Counted from the first letter of the stretch, positions 23,001 to 37,020 are shown. The stretch is 64,000 nucleotides of DNA from Campylorhamphus procurvoides (GCA_013396655.1 WBMV01002673.1:1581181-1645180); one strand, 5' to 3'. The notes: generated from the letters alone by a model not told the origin. Made by a program: numbers and translations.

Positions 23001-26000
23001 GGGTATCACTGCATTCCACTGGCAGGTACAACACCCAGGGCAAGCACAGAGGTGTTCCCAAAGGCAGGGTACTCTGGCTTCAGTAAAGAGGAGATAAACG
23101 TGGTATCATGAAAAATGAGATGGTGTCTCAGAACCCCACCTCTGTTCCCACTGCATTGTGTCATTCTGTGGATTCAGCCACAAGCAGCTTTTTTAGTATT
23201 TCCTTAGCCAGCTCCCAAAAGACAAAAGGTCAGGAATACAGTCAAGCAAGTAACATAATCATAGTAGTTATAGCAATAGCCACCTTCTTAAAACCATCTT
23301 GCACTCCTTCATGATAAGATAAAGAACCAGAAATTTGAAGCAGCAACTGACTGACATTGTCCTTTGTCCAAGCAAAACACTGACTGCTGCTATTTAGAAA
23401 CACAAGTCAAGCAAACCACCCTGTAAACTCAGCATGGCTCTCCTGGCACAGGCCAGTTTCTTCATCTCACTTCCACAGATAAACACTTCACTAGGGAGCA
23501 AACACGATCTAAGCACAAGGCAGCCAGCACTAACGTGCCCCCTGAAACAGCCCCTGCTGCTGCTAAACAACACTGCTGGGCCCAACAGGGGTGGGAGAAA
23601 GCAATTTTAGTCCAGTTGAGGCCAAACAAGCATCTGTGCTCACACAGGCAAACGTGCCAGCAGATACAGCACCTACCAACGCCCTGGGGAGCTCTGCTGG
23701 CTCAAGAACTGCGGGATTGGAAGAAAACACATCAAAACCCACCAGTTGATAGGATCAGTCCCACAGTTCAGGACTCTCTCCTCTTCCCCTGATTGCTCCT
23801 ACAGACCAGAGAAGAGGGGAGGACTGTGCTGTAGCTTCAGCTGGAAGAGCAATACTCTCCTGCTTCACAGGAGGTCTCACGTTTGCCAGCAGCACTGGCA
23901 GGTTCTGCTCTAAGATATTTTGGGGCTTGTTCATACCTGAGACAAACTGTTTCTTACATGCTTTCCTCTGTGCTTTTAGGTGACCTACAACATTTGAGAG
24001 GTGTTTAATCTGAGAAAATACCTGAAGGTATTTTGAGATTTTTGTCTTGCCTCTGACAGAGTCCACTTCTTGAATTCTCCCTTGATTTCAGGGAATGAAA
24101 TGAATGATTCCTTGTCTGCCTACTGTGCACCTTTGGACTTTGATGAGAAGCCAAGAGACAAACTGCTCCATTTCTCCAGCCAGCAGAAGAGAAGTGACCA
24201 GGAAAATGTGTCATCTCTGCTGCAGTATCACAGAAACACTAAATATTCTGCATTGGAAGGGATCTACATGCACAAAGTTGACATGCAAACCCAGCCTCAT
24301 GCCCCATCAAACACCCATGCCCTGCAAGCTGTGAAGTGCAGACGTAGGAAGAGAAAGGATTCTTCATGGCTGATTCCAGGTCTGAGACTTCACAGAAGGA
24401 GTCATCTCTCTCATACAACCACCTCTTACACTGGGGAAAACCTCAGAGAAATCCAGGTGTTGCAACAAAGTCAGGAATCGACTGCATGCATCTTGACCTA
24501 TTCCTGTTAGTGCTGTTCAGTTTTGGGAGGGAGAGGGCAGGTACATTAGTGCTGAACACATTTCAGAACAAGGGAGTACAAATACTGTACAAGGCTTCAG
24601 TAAGTGGCATGCCAGATTTCTGGCATCTCTCTCATGCATTAGTGAGAGACAGTGGAAAGCTCACAGCGCCCAGTGCAGGGATACCACGAGCCAGACCTTC
24701 ATGTGTTGTAAATCAGCACAGACACCCACTGCTATGCCAATTTAAACTACCCAAAGAGCCTGCGTTCCCTGCCTCAAAGTGGCAGAGTGAATAGCAAGTA
24801 CCGTGTTCCTAATGATCAGAAATGAAGTGGTACAGGTAAGGAGAAATTGTAAAACAACAACATAAGTAGTGGAATAAAGCGGGGAAAAATTGCTCATCAT
24901 TTGCACTCCATCTGCCTTGAAAGGCAATGGTGTTTTATTTCCTTTGGTACAGGAGGGTTTGCATAAAACATAAGCAAGGTTGTACAAACCCTTGGGGTTT
25001 AATTTGATTCTAGTTTATCTTTTGATCAGCACATCAAACAATTGTGCAGCATTTTCTCCTGCCTCCCCTCCCAGTTTCCAAAAGCTGCCTGAAATATCTG
25101 TGTGCTGTCTCACATCAGAGCGGCACAGGGCCTTCAAGGTAATGCCATTATACTTAAAGTGGAGTCTTTGCCAAAACACTCCAGCATGGGGACAGACCTA
25201 ATGCCTACAAAGGGTTTTTAACAGTGGATTAAACATTCCTTTCAGTTTTTTGAGTGGAGAGGTTATTAGGGGAGGAGAAGGCAAAATTATTACCCACCAC
25301 AGCAACTGCAAGAGGCTGACCTTCTGTCATCTGCACCACCAGGGACCCATCACAGCTCAACAGCAATCCAGATGTAAACAGCTGTGACCTGTCCCCATTG
25401 CCCACAGGCCAAACCACCAGTGAAGGCTCATTCTGCTCACACCTTGGATTGCAGTCAGCACTATTTCAGGAGCTACTTCCAAGTAGCAAAGTCTTTGACC
25501 TCTCAGCACCAGCAGAAATACCAGCTGTGCCATTTGTGATAGGAAGCAAGTCCAGAAGGGAATCATTCCATGCCACTGAGAACTAAAGCCTCTCCAGGGG
25601 CACTCAATGATGCCATCACAGTGCCCTGCTCATCACATACACGTCTGGACATATCTCATGGCTTCCAATAAAATAATAATGTACAAAGAAAAGAGGATTA
25701 TATTTTCTCACCCAGCCACTGTCATAAACTGCACAGAACAGAAAACAAGCTTTTCAAAAGATTCATGGGGGACAAAAAGCCAGGAAATCTGAGACAGTGC
25801 TACCTCTGTTCAGATCAATGGAAGATGGATCAGGTCAGTCCTTACTACAGCTGGGAGCTAACAGCAATCTGGTGTACATATTTTCACATCTTTTTGTTGT
25901 TGTTGCTATTGCTAAACCACATCTGGCTTAAATTACCTCAGTGACTTCTTTTTCTGTCACTGATGGTCACTGTTCAGGCTCACAGAGCTGCAGTCTCCAC

Positions 26001-26829
26001 ATGTACACCACCATGGATGCACTTCACTTTTACCAAATATCTGTTCAAAAACACAATTGATCTTTGAACCCAATGGGACTCTATGCCCTGTAAAAGGTTT
26101 TATGCTACCTCAGTCTCTTACTTGATGAGGGTCAGTGGGCCCAGTGAGCAGGATGAACCCCAAGACTCCCAACCTCCCTGTGGCACAGCAACCACCCCTT
26201 GCTGATTCCCACTGCACACCCTTGTATCGAATAAAAGCTAAAGGGAGTCCTCCTGCTCTAAGTGCTTTTGACACAGTCCTCAACCCTCAGAGCCCTTTGC
26301 TGCAGTCCCCACTGGCAGAACATCCTCATGATGGCAATCTCTGTGGCACAAGTGGCCCTGGGGACCGTGGGAACCCCCGTGAGCTGCAGGGCAGGTCCTG
26401 CTCTCCTGGGCACGTAACACAATGTGCACAGAGTTCTGCTGGTGACACCATGCCATTGTCAAACAGCTGACGTAACGAGCCATCCCAGCAGTGGAGGAGG
26501 TTTCCTGATGGCACCTTGTACAGCCCCTTGCTGTGGGTGTCACGCAGGACATCAGAGCAGTACAGCAAACAGAAGGCAATGCAATGCATTGCTATGCTTT
26601 GTATTATATTCTGACGCAGTATCACACTGATTTAGCTCTCCTGGGCTGGACACTGGCTTATTTTAGACATGCTTTGTTTCCTGTTTTCATTCTCTTCATA
26701 CTTCTCATAGTCTGATAAAAAACTCTGGGTTTGCTTTCAGCACCTTCTTTAGCTTGATTTAAAGGCTAACAAAGAGCTCAGTGCGTATTTTACATTTGAA
26801 GATAATGGGAAAAAAATCCTACATTTTTA

Positions 26830-26848
26830 TGACCAGAAGGGGGCCACT
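26830..26848 (+). promoter_or_regulatory. CTCF-like binding site
   Basis: TGACCAGAAGGGGGCCACT matches the vertebrate CTCF core CCA(C/G)NAGGGGGC exactly and agrees with the 19-base consensus TGGCCACCAGGGGGCGCTA at 13 positions. The 3' part (CCACT instead of CGCTA) is less good. CTCF sites of this type mark loop anchors and insulators. Occupancy cannot be judged from sequence. Confidence 0.4.
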
Positions 26849-29324
26849 GGATCATTTAATGTGACCACCTGTAAAGTACTATTTCCCCTGCTGAGCCCAG
26901 TAACTGCCTTCGACTCAATTAGAGCTTGAAGCATTGACAGTTCTGGTGCTCCATATAAAGACCAAGCACAACATAAAACAACTTTAGAATAATAAAAAAA
27001 GTTCTGAGAGCCTCCTGGGTGTTCCTCACATATCACAAGGAACTTAAAAATCCCTTAACAGTCCCTGTAATGTTTTTTTATGCCGCAGTCACAGTTTCTC
27101 TGAATAAAAGCAGACATTCTTCATTGACCCAAATAAGCTGCAGTAATCATAAAAAACTGATCTTCCTTGTGGGGTTTGCTGCTCCTGATATTTAAGGGAT
27201 TTCCTTGGGAAAGTAATTTTTAAAACCTTTCTATGCTTGGCTATATAAACATTCACATCCTCCTGAGTTCTTAAACATAAGCTCAGTCAATTCAAAAGGA
27301 TGGCAAATTAAACTGAAAAATTATGAAGAGAGAAGCAGGACTCATCACTGCTCTTAAATTCTGATGATAAATCCCCTGCAAAGGCCATCTCCAGCTCCCT
27401 TCTATCAGTTCTCTTATCCCTGGTCAAAAGAAAAATATCACAAATCAGCTCAACAAAAGCATGTTGATGTGTGCACCAAGCCACAATACATCTCATTCCT
27501 CGCTTACAGACAAGAATTGCTCCAATTCATTCAAGTTTAGAGTGCCACAAAAACCCCCTGAATAAACATAGGTAAGAGCTGATGAGCAACAAGAGCAGAA
27601 AGCGATGACAGAGGAACAAGAAAGCCAAAGCTGAGGGAAAGGCAGAAAGATGGGACTGAAATATGCTCCAAACATTCTCCAGTGAGCATACTGATGGAGA
27701 TTACTGCTTGGCCTTGCAGAGGCACTGAAGGGCATCCAGCTGATGGGCACCGAGAGGCACATCACTCACACCTTTAACTGCTTTGGACATCCCAGCTCAG
27801 GACAGCACAAAACCTCTGCTTTCAGTACCTTTGCAGCACTGTGATTTTCCCAGTATTCATTACAGTAAATTCACGTCCTGTCCCCTTGTTCTGGCAAGGA
27901 TCTCCTGCTGCATCCAGAAAAATTTTTGGAGGCTCCCTACCTAAAGACCTGCCTGCAGGTGAGCAAAGAGCAATCACACACGTGTGAGTTAGAAAGTGAA
28001 AATGTTTTCTTTGTGTGTGATTGGTGTGATGGTGACCCAAACTGGCTTCGGAAGTGTAACAAAGCCTGCTCTGCCACACCTCCCAGACCCCCACCCCAAA
28101 ACACAGAAAAAAGTAGAGGAAGTCCAGTGCCTAGAACCCCTTCTTATGACCTCCTGGATCTGTGCACCAGAGGGCTGAGAATGAGCTATACTCCATTTAT
28201 TTATGAAAGCTTTATGCCTGGAATAACACTAGGCTGCCTTGATGAATAAAGAAGAAAGAGGTTATTCTTCCCCTTATTGCAGTTCCCCTTGGACCTGCTG
28301 AGATTGCCTCTTAAGAGCAAATGAAGTGGCCGTCCTGCATGGACAGCTCTCTCCACAGCATGCATCATCACTCCAAATGTCATGTATTTTAAAGGCCTTA
28401 TTGGAGTACCAAAGATTCAAGCCAGCCACATACATGGTGCTCAACAAAGCTGTTTTTCTTGTTTAGAGCCACCAGGATGCACAAAATTATTTTCCTCCTA
28501 AAACCTGTGCTACCACAGGAAGCTCATACCATAAACTCTCCTACCCGGACGAAAACATCACAACGTTCTGTGCTTGAGACCATATCATAAAGCAGCAGTC
28601 AACTCTGACCCCACGATCATTTGGAAGAGTTAAACTCTGTTATAAATCCTAATTTATATGCCAAGTGAGTACAGTCATGGAGTATGGGATCAGATCTAGC
28701 GCTCACAAGTAAAAGCCCATAAAAGAGGGGGAAATGTGTCATTAACATTTACTCCACAAACAGGCAGACTGGAAAAAAAACACATTTGTCATTTCTACAA
28801 CATGGCTTGTGAAATTGGAGAATGATATCAAAGCTCACACATCATTCTGGAAATCAAAATCTCTGTTTAGATGCATGATACTAATTCAGCTCTGCCTTGC
28901 TGAGGTAAATTAAAGGTCAAATATAGATTTGAAATTTTGTTTAAGCTTCTTACTGCTTTAATAACAAGCACTGAATTACTAGAGGGTTTTCTTGACAGTG
29001 AATCTGTTCTGAACATATTTCAGCCAAAGATATAATTTCCACTATCTTGCTACATCAGTTCCTAACTGAGAGGTAAATTCGCCTGTCATGACCAGGAGTG
29101 CAAAATTAAAACATATTCCACAGAGAAGGTTTCCAGTGCCCCCCTGGTAACCGGTCAGAGTTAATGAAGTGCAGGAAATTAATTTATTGGGAAAAACTTT
29201 TCAGACCATAAACAACAACCCCTTTTATTTGCTTACTGTTACTGGAAAAGTGACTGCACATTGTTCACCCCAGCAGCCAGAAACAGCACTGCAGATCAAC
29301 ACTGACACGTATTTTAACTGATAT

Positions 29325-29347
29325 CTTAATTAAATTGTTTAATTAAG
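29325..29347. repeat. AT-rich perfect inverted repeat with two TTAATTAA cores
   Basis: CTTAATTAA (29325-29333) and TTAATTAAG (29339-29347) are perfect 9-base inverted repeats separated by ATTGT. Each arm holds TTAATTAA, itself a palindrome containing the TAATTA homeodomain core, so two dimer-type sites sit about one and a half helical turns apart. The surrounding 28.9-29.4 kb is AT-rich with further AATTAA motifs. Confidence 0.6.
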
Positions 29348-32300
29348 CAATAAGAACTACAAGCATGCATCACTCATTCACCCACCCACAGGTGCCACGT
29401 TTGTTGTGAGGGCAAGCATCTCCCAGGCCTGGGACACAAGAGGTTCACGTAAAACATAAGTGGCTTCTGCCACATCTGCTATCCCTTGCTGAGTCTCCCC
29501 AAAGGGAGTAAGGGCAGAGAGCTGAGGGCAGTGTCCAGGCTCAGCACACTCAAGGCACCAGCCTCACTCCCATATTGGGAGACACTTGGAGAGGCCAATA
29601 ATTCATTGTGCTGTCCCATGGGAATGGCAGAGCAGGTTCACAGTGAAAGGGCTTCACAAGGAATTGTTCTGCTCACTGCAGGCAAAGTGGGTTGGGACTC
29701 ACATGCAGCCTGTGTGAGAAACTCCACTTCCACCAAACTGCAGAAATGGGCTGAGGCAAAGCCAGAGGTTGATCTGAGCAGCTGTTTGAGAGAGAAGGTG
29801 TTGCACAAGAGTATCCAGGGTCTCTGTGTGGTCCACCCAGCAACAACAACACTGCACACTGATGGCTTTCCAAAGGTGGGTCAAAGGCACAGAGAGCATT
29901 TGAAGAACCAGATTTATTTTCTCTCTACTGGTCTCCCTGCCACAGAGAAGATGCCTTGGTATTCCAGTTGGGATCAAACTGGATGGTACATTCACAGAGC
30001 TCTAGGCCATTACCATCTCAAAGGGTCAAGGGACACCTAACACTTTGCTCTTCTTAAGTCAATGAATTGTAGTGACTTTTGGCAGGGGGATTGGTGGGCA
30101 TGATCTGACTTACAGTGATATCAAGAGGAATTTTATCTACTGAATCATAAGTCCAGGGACACACCCATTCTTACTTTTGGCTAGACTTCTGCCTAGGAGG
30201 AGCTTCTGCAGCATCAGAGGAATTGGGTTTAAACAACAACAAAACAACAATTCCAGAATATTATGAGATATCTAAATGGTCATGGAGATAAGCACTGGAC
30301 ATGAGCACAGATCCAATATGGCTTGGGAAGCAACAACTACAATGCCAAACCCAAAATCTCAGCAGCCAAACGCAGGAGTGTCTCCTGCCAGAGAGGTAAA
30401 GCCCAAACACCAGCTCCAGGCTGGCTGCAGTGGGTTGGTTCATGGCCCTGCACCACTGCCCAGCACCAGCCCAAAGCAAGAGCCAGTGCTGAGACTACGG
30501 GCACTGCTCCCTCCAGCCATGCACAGGCTGCTGTGGAACTGCCCAAGCTGCTCCTTCCATCAGAAGGGAGGCATGACTTGACACCTACCAGAGATCTCCA
30601 AGAAGATAAGTATGTTTGTTTGTGGTTTTTTTCAACTTTATTTGGTCAGCCAGCTCCACCTTTTAATTATATCTGTCCTCGATTACACTGACAAATGGCT
30701 AGGTGTTCAGACATATTTATTGTTCCATAATAAAAATAAACCCTGCTTTATACCAACACAATATAAACAGAGTTTATTAGAGTCAGGAGGATTTGTCCAC
30801 TGTATTAATTAGTTTCATTTCTCATTTAAAACTGGGTCTAATAGTGGATAAAATTAAGCAAATTTTCTCAATTATATGAAGTGCATATGGTGAGTTGAAT
30901 TGTGTATCATACAATTACACATAGTTTTGGGATTCAGAGAATAGCTCTGTACCACAAAACTCTCAGCAGTCAGAAGCCTGGGGCTAATATTAGTGAAATT
31001 ACTTACATAACTTGCTCTTTTATTAATGTGAAAACAGACTATGATTAAAAGGTGGAAGCCGGAGAAAGGAACTATCTGGACCAGTTCACCAGACTAATGC
31101 TATTTATTAAATTCCAAAAAATACTCTAGGACATGGGGGTTAAAAAAGGAGGTATTTTAGAACATTTAGATGCATCACATCTCTACAGCAGTTGGCTGGG
31201 CTGCACCACCCGGCCTGCACTTGGCATCCCCTCTGCATACTGCGTGTCCATTTCAGTTCAAATAATAGTTGGTTTTATGGTTATATTCTCAGAAAATTAA
31301 GGACTGAAAGAACAAGTACAACCATTAAAAGGCTGAATGAGGACTGCTGATTCAACTGTGCAGCCTAGACTGCAAGCAGAGGGCACACGTCAGCATAAAC
31401 CAGTGATGCATGGGCTGAGCTCCAACCTGAGCACCCCAAACACCTTTCCAGAGCCTCTCCACCAACACCCCCACACCTTGGCTTCACCAGGACTGTGTGT
31501 GAGGGCAGGTATCTGTCTCAATAAATTAGGCATCGCCCATCTATATAAAGGTTAACTAAATGATTTTCTTCTGGAAGATGCATTTGCTTACAAGACTAGT
31601 TTTCTGTCCATTCATATCTGTGGCAGCTGGAATTTTCCAGCTCACCGTAGCAAAAATGAGAGGACACGTTCCTGAGAACCTCAACTCCTTTCTTCCTTAG
31701 TCTGCAACTAATTTCCTTTAGCTTATTCTGAAAAGTCTGCTTGTTTTTTTCCCCTCAGTCTTTCCCCATGGAATGGAAAGAGAATTTAACAGGGCTTTTG
31801 CAACAGATGTTCGGGGAATCTGGTATTTAGTCTATGACAACTGCTTTGTAAAACTGTTCCTTACTTTTGCATAAGCCACTTTATAAACCCAAATAAATGA
31901 AACTGTTCCAAAGTAGCCCTTGCTGACCCTGTTAACACTCTTGCTGCTGCACTACACACTGTAGTAAGCCAACAACTGAGCTTTCCACCATGGTAAAAAC
32001 TGGCATCAAATAATTAGAACAAAATTATATCCCCTGTGATAGTTCTGATCTTCCTAGATCGGCACTGAAGATTGTCTGTCGACAGAGAAAGGTGGTACCA
32101 GATCAACATCCACTCTTTTAGTACAAAAAGTAAATCTCACAGTAGAAGCAAGCTACTACCTCCCACCAGTACATCTGCTCACTCAGATCCTTACCAAGTT
32201 CCCCACCTGCAAAATTCCACAGGACTCAGAGGGAAATCTGTCCATCTGGGAAACACTCGAGTTCCTTCAAAACTGGTCCCAGCACTGTTCCTCTGAATGA

Positions 32301-34672
32301 GATTTACTTCCACTTCAGTATGAATTAAACATTAAAGTCATTCACATTGCTGCCCATGTTTCAGGGGACTGTACTCAAGGGCCACAGGAAGGGCTGTTCC
32401 CATGGCAGCTTTGCACCGACAGAAAGCTCTCTGCATCTCAGGAGATTCTGGAAATCCAGGCACCAGTATGAGCATGGAAAGAGCAAACAAAAGATTCCCA
32501 GTAGTTAACACAGAGTTATTTCCCCAAATGCAGTCCTCTGCAGGGTCCTCAGAGCTTTAGAAATGAACAATGAAGATTTTTGAGCACCAAAATCTAAAAT
32601 AAGAGTCATATGAAGGGTCACATAGATTTCTGGAAGCTGTTGAGTAACCTGCCCATCAGAAATTGTGAAAAAACTCTAAATTTGGGTTGAATGAACCATG
32701 TTAAGGCTCATCTGTTTGAAGATCTCTACATACACACCCATTATGCCAAGGCTACTGCAAGCTCATCCAGTGCAGTGTTAAGAAAGGATTCAAGTCATAT
32801 AGGAACAGGATTTTGAACTTTTGACTTTGCTCATCTCCCAGACTCAAACCCTGGCCTTGCAGTGCTAGTGCCAGCAGCAATGGTGACACCTAGTCACTCC
32901 TCTGGAAAACAAATACTAGAGACATCAGAAAACCAGAATAATCAAGATCTTCAAGACTTCATACAAAGCTAAAATATGTTTTAGGTATTTTTCAATAATA
33001 TCAGTGCTATGAGAAGGGAATTCTGATAGGATATTTTGAATGATAGAAATATCCATCAGTCCTTTTGGAGAGTGTTCATCAGGCTCAGCACTATATCAGC
33101 CAGTCTGCATCACTTTTACCTTCAGGGCCTCAACCTCCCACAAACCAGTACATTTGCAGCCTGCAATGGTCTGACAAAACAAGGAACAGGAAAGAAAGTA
33201 AGTTAACAATGCTATGGCTGTGCCTGTGGTGGAGTTACCTGGCAAGGAGAAGTGGAAACTACTGCTCATTCACACCGAGTTCCAAATCCAACTTTGGACT
33301 TTTTGAAACTTCACTGAAAAATTAATGATTTAATGAGCCCTAAGGACGAGCAATACTTCAGGCATGAACTTAATATTCATTTACCTCATTGACAAACAGG
33401 CAGCTCCCCACCCACCTGATTTGTCCCACCTCCTGTATGGCAGGGCACATTATCCACCCAACACAACTAACCTCACAGCACACTGCTGGGCACGGCCTGT
33501 GGTGAAAGCCTTACCTCCTAAAGAGTGCCAGGAGGACAGTCAAAGCAGAGATCCGAGCACCATTAGCCATGTATGCAGTGCTCTGTGCCTGTCAGCTCCC
33601 AGTAGCCAGAAAAGGTGGAGAGACAGCAGCTTTATATTCTTATCTTCTGTTGTGCTTTTCAATTAACACCTCTCAATGTCACAGCAATCTTTACCTTACA
33701 CAGAGACGAGCGCAGACTGTAACATCACACCTATGACCACTGAGAGCATGCTCTTCCTCTCTTTAACAAGAACATTGTGCTGTTTGAGAGACTTTTTTCC
33801 CCACCATAGCAGATGTATTTGTTTTCCACTTAAAAGCAACCTAAATCACATCTGGCAGAACAAGGGAATTTGTTAAAACATATTCTGATCTTGCTTAATC
33901 AAGTCTCCTACCACCCATTTCACCTTTTAATTTCACATAGGCAGGATTAACAAATTGCTAAGAATCACTGAAGGAACACATTAAACCAGAATCTAACAGG
34001 TTCTAGGGAACAGGGACACCCTCCCGAAGCCACAGGGTCACAGCATAAGGCTGAAGTATTCTTCACAGTAACCACTGTGAAGCTTTGTCCAAACCTAAAA
34101 GCTATTCCCAAACTGACAACTGCTTCATGTGACATACCCTGCAGTAGGAAAGCACATTGAATTTGCGCAAAAACTGAGATAAAGGCAGTGACACAAACAA
34201 TGGCTGACTGTTTTCACTGCTGGAAGAAAAGAGAACAAACAGTTCACTTAATCTCACACTACTGTCAGAGATGGAAGGACCTCTAATCTGCTGGGGAGCA
34301 GAGCCAGCGGCGTGCTGGGGCCGTCTGAAAGCTCCAGAAGCAAAGCTTTGCAGAAAATTGCAAATGCTGTTTCCATATGAAACATGGTGATAAAAAGATG
34401 CAGAGCTATGGGGGAGAAAACTGCCCCTTCTCCCAACATCAGCCCAGCCCTTCAGCTGTGTCTGCTGCTCTTCAGCTACTGAGTTTTCTCCAAGAAATGT
34501 GTTGTATTTGCCCAAGACTTAGGATCTGTGTCCACCCGAGTCACTGCTCCCCTCCATATCATGGCACGGCAGTAGCAAACACGTCTGTTCCTTTGGCCTT
34601 CAGTCACAACAGCAGAATCTTCTGCAAACCTGAGGCCCGAGCACAGTGAGGGCAACAAAGGGTATGCACACC

Positions 34673-34712
34673 ATGTCTCCTGCCCACTAGAGATGTCTCC
34701 TGCTCACTAGAG
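34673..34712. repeat. 20-bp unit tandemly duplicated twice
   Basis: ATGTCTCCTGCCCACTAGAG at 34673-34692 is followed directly by a copy at 34693-34712 with one C-to-T change. This is a recent small tandem duplication without recognisable function. Confidence 0.9.
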
Positions 34713-35499
34713 AAAGCGTGTTTTTCCTTGGAAGGAAGAGGCACCACCAAGGTGTGCTGAGAGAAGGCAAAAGGAGCGATGTGGTTTCTCCTGACCACTC
34801 ACAGTCAAGTGCCCTGTGTGTTCCTGCAGGACATGGCATCTCTTGTTGCTCTTGTGAGAGCCCCTCCAGTGTTACCCTCCAGACATGGGGCACATGCAGT
34901 TCACTCCTCTGCTGGCTGGGATGGGGCGTCCCCAGGCTGGAGTGACAAGTGCAAGCAGAAAGGACCCAAAGAAGCAGCGAGGTTCCTCAGAGCTTGGCAA
35001 GGAGCCCACTGCTTCCTCCAGAAAAACACCATGAGCCTTCCAGCTGGGTTTGTTTCACAGCAAAGGCCTCTGTTACAAAGCTGTGTGGGAGAAGGAAGGA
35101 ATAAAATGCCCCCAAGGCTGCTGTGAAGAGCACACTTCAGAGCAGCTGCTCTCTCTGTTATCTAATCTTCATTTTAATTGAGGTTTTTCCTTGTGTTGCC
35201 CGGGGTTCTGAGATCCCCCTGCACGTGCTCCTCCCAGCCACAACCTGCCCACACACGCCAGCATCTGCTGCCACTGGTCCCTGCTCCACACGCTCCGGAT
35301 GCTCCCGGGGCAGGATGGAGACGGGCACTGCACACACACACTGAGCACGCCGCCCTCCAAGACATTCCCGTTAATGCCACCTCTTCATCTGCTAAATGTC
35401 TCCAAATTGCCAAATCCCTCAGGGATTCTAAATATTAAATGAAAAAGGTTATTACAACATGCCCAGCAACAGAAACCGGGGTGAGGCTGACGGTCACGG

Positions 35500-36000
35500 A
35501 TAGCCTGAGCCACAGTTAATTAATACATGCTCACTCCAATTTTTTCCCCCTGTTTTGATAAAGGGCAATTTATAGTTGGCATGACTGTCACAGTGCCCCA
35601 TGACCCTCAGTCTAATTATAAAATATAATGTGGGACTGCAAATGCAAGATCTGAGGCAAGAAATCCCTGGCTTCTGCAGCTTTTACTTTTTCCCATTCCA
35701 GCTTTCTTTTCCCAGGGTGTAGCTGTGGCTCTGAGTGCATGATAAGCCCAGAACATTAATGTGTGTTTATTTAGAGACACCTCTAATATGTTTGTGTTGT
35801 GTTTCTAGAGCTACAGACCAAAACAGGCAAGGTAGCAGCTAACCAATGCAGAGCAAATTCCCACAGGGGAAGACAAGAAGGGTTAGTTGCTGAATGCATC
35901 TTTGTCAGGAGAGAAGCTGGAGCTGTTTTAATTGTTCATCAATCAATTAACGGCACTCTCAAATGTCTAATTAAGCAGACAACTGGAATTAAGCAAAGGG
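35500..36000. promoter_or_regulatory. Possible regulatory patch rich in TAAT cores
   Basis: TTAATTAATACATG (about 35515), CTAATTATAAAATATAATG (about 35613), TTAATTGTTCATCAATCAATTAAC (about 35927-35950), TCTAATTAAGC and GGAATTAAGC (35966-35990) give at least six TAAT-type cores in 500 bases. It directly follows the most CpG-dense stretch seen (about 35195-35350, including CCCGGG, CACGTG and CTCCGG). Homeodomain-bound enhancers look like this. No gene is evident nearby. Confidence 0.18.
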
Positions 36001-36963
36001 CATCTCTGAAATGCCAGCCCTCTTAACGAAGGAACTTCTTATGTTCAAGTGGGTACTTGATTAAGGTGTGCTTGTGTGGAGAGAGGTGCAGGAAAATCCC
36101 CAACTGAACCATTAGCATGTCTCCCTGGTAAGCCTATGAAAAATCAATCCCTTGGTAACACAATTTAACCTTCATATCCGAGCAAGCACCCGAGCTGAGT
36201 GGCAAAGCACAAAACAAATTAGCCTCATTTAGCATGGAGGGCTGTGGCACAAATGCTGAGACACCCTCCATGGGCACGCTCTGCTCAGCTGGGAAAGAGG
36301 GGATGGGAACAAGAGTCATGCCACAGTGATGGAGACCTTGAGGCAGCACAGCAGGCCAGAGGTTTGATGCAGGCACTCCAGCAGCAAACTCCTGAGGACT
36401 TGCCATCCTTCCACGAACAGAGCCAAGGCAGGCAATGATCTCTGCAAACAGGGCAGCACCTTCCAAGCCCTCCTTCCATCGACAGGTGCATCAGCCCAGC
36501 ACAAGCCAGGGGGGGATACACATCCCATGGCAGCTGAAAATCGATGCCAGCACGTCAGCAAAGAATCATCCTGGGAGGGGGAATGCGACCATTATCTGAG
36601 TGGAAGAAGGATGACACTGAAATGCTTGTGATCGCTGGACACGGATGGCTGCTCAGCTCCCCGGGATTCATTGCACAGACAAGCAAGGCAATATGAAGAT
36701 GCTGCCACCATCAGCTCCCCACTCATCAGGGACACCACAGACACTGAGTGAAACCAGGCAATAAAAGCAAGCAGCAGCAGGAGATTTAGCATAGAGCAGA
36801 AGAGAATCAAAAGTGATCCTGCTTTTCTTTACAGCTTACAGGGCTCGAGAAGTTTCCACAGAAGCTCCACAGCTGCTTGCACACACAGCACCACACAACA
36901 TATGCTGTGGGTTTGTGCCCCAGCTGCTTAACATCATCATTTCCACAGCTGTGTGCAAATACT

Positions 36964-37020
36964 TAAAAAAACCCAAAAGACAACAAACAGAAAAAACCCC
37001 CTCAAAATTAAAAAAATCAC
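36964..37020. repeat. A-rich low-complexity tract
   Basis: Runs of A interrupted by CCC and CAACAAACAG, including AAAAAAACCC, AAAAAACCCCC and AAAAAAATCAC. No element boundary is visible. Confidence 0.6.

Larger units (their letters stand above)
18450..34100. other. Unique non-coding sequence, no recognised gene
   Basis: Apart from the Z-DNA-type tract, the CTCF-like site and the AT-rich inverted repeat, no structure was recognised. A 136-codon ATG frame near 24.1-24.5 kb follows an acceptor-like TTGATTTCAG but has no family resemblance and is within chance length for the window. A perfect 12-base palindrome GCAATGCATTGC lies at 26581-26592. TATATAAAGG at 31543-31552 is a second good TATA-like motif, without exon support. 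Confidence 0.55.

Noticed and set aside
24070..24510. 146-codon frame after an acceptor-like TTGATTTCAG
   Set aside because: The peptide looks fairly natural but matches no family I know. Its 5' codons lie inside the would-be pyrimidine tract, no donor pairs with it, and several frames this long are expected by chance.
29486..30040. 184-codon plus-strand frame
   Set aside because: Starts with TTG; the ATG-initiated part is much shorter, and no family or gene context is recognisable.
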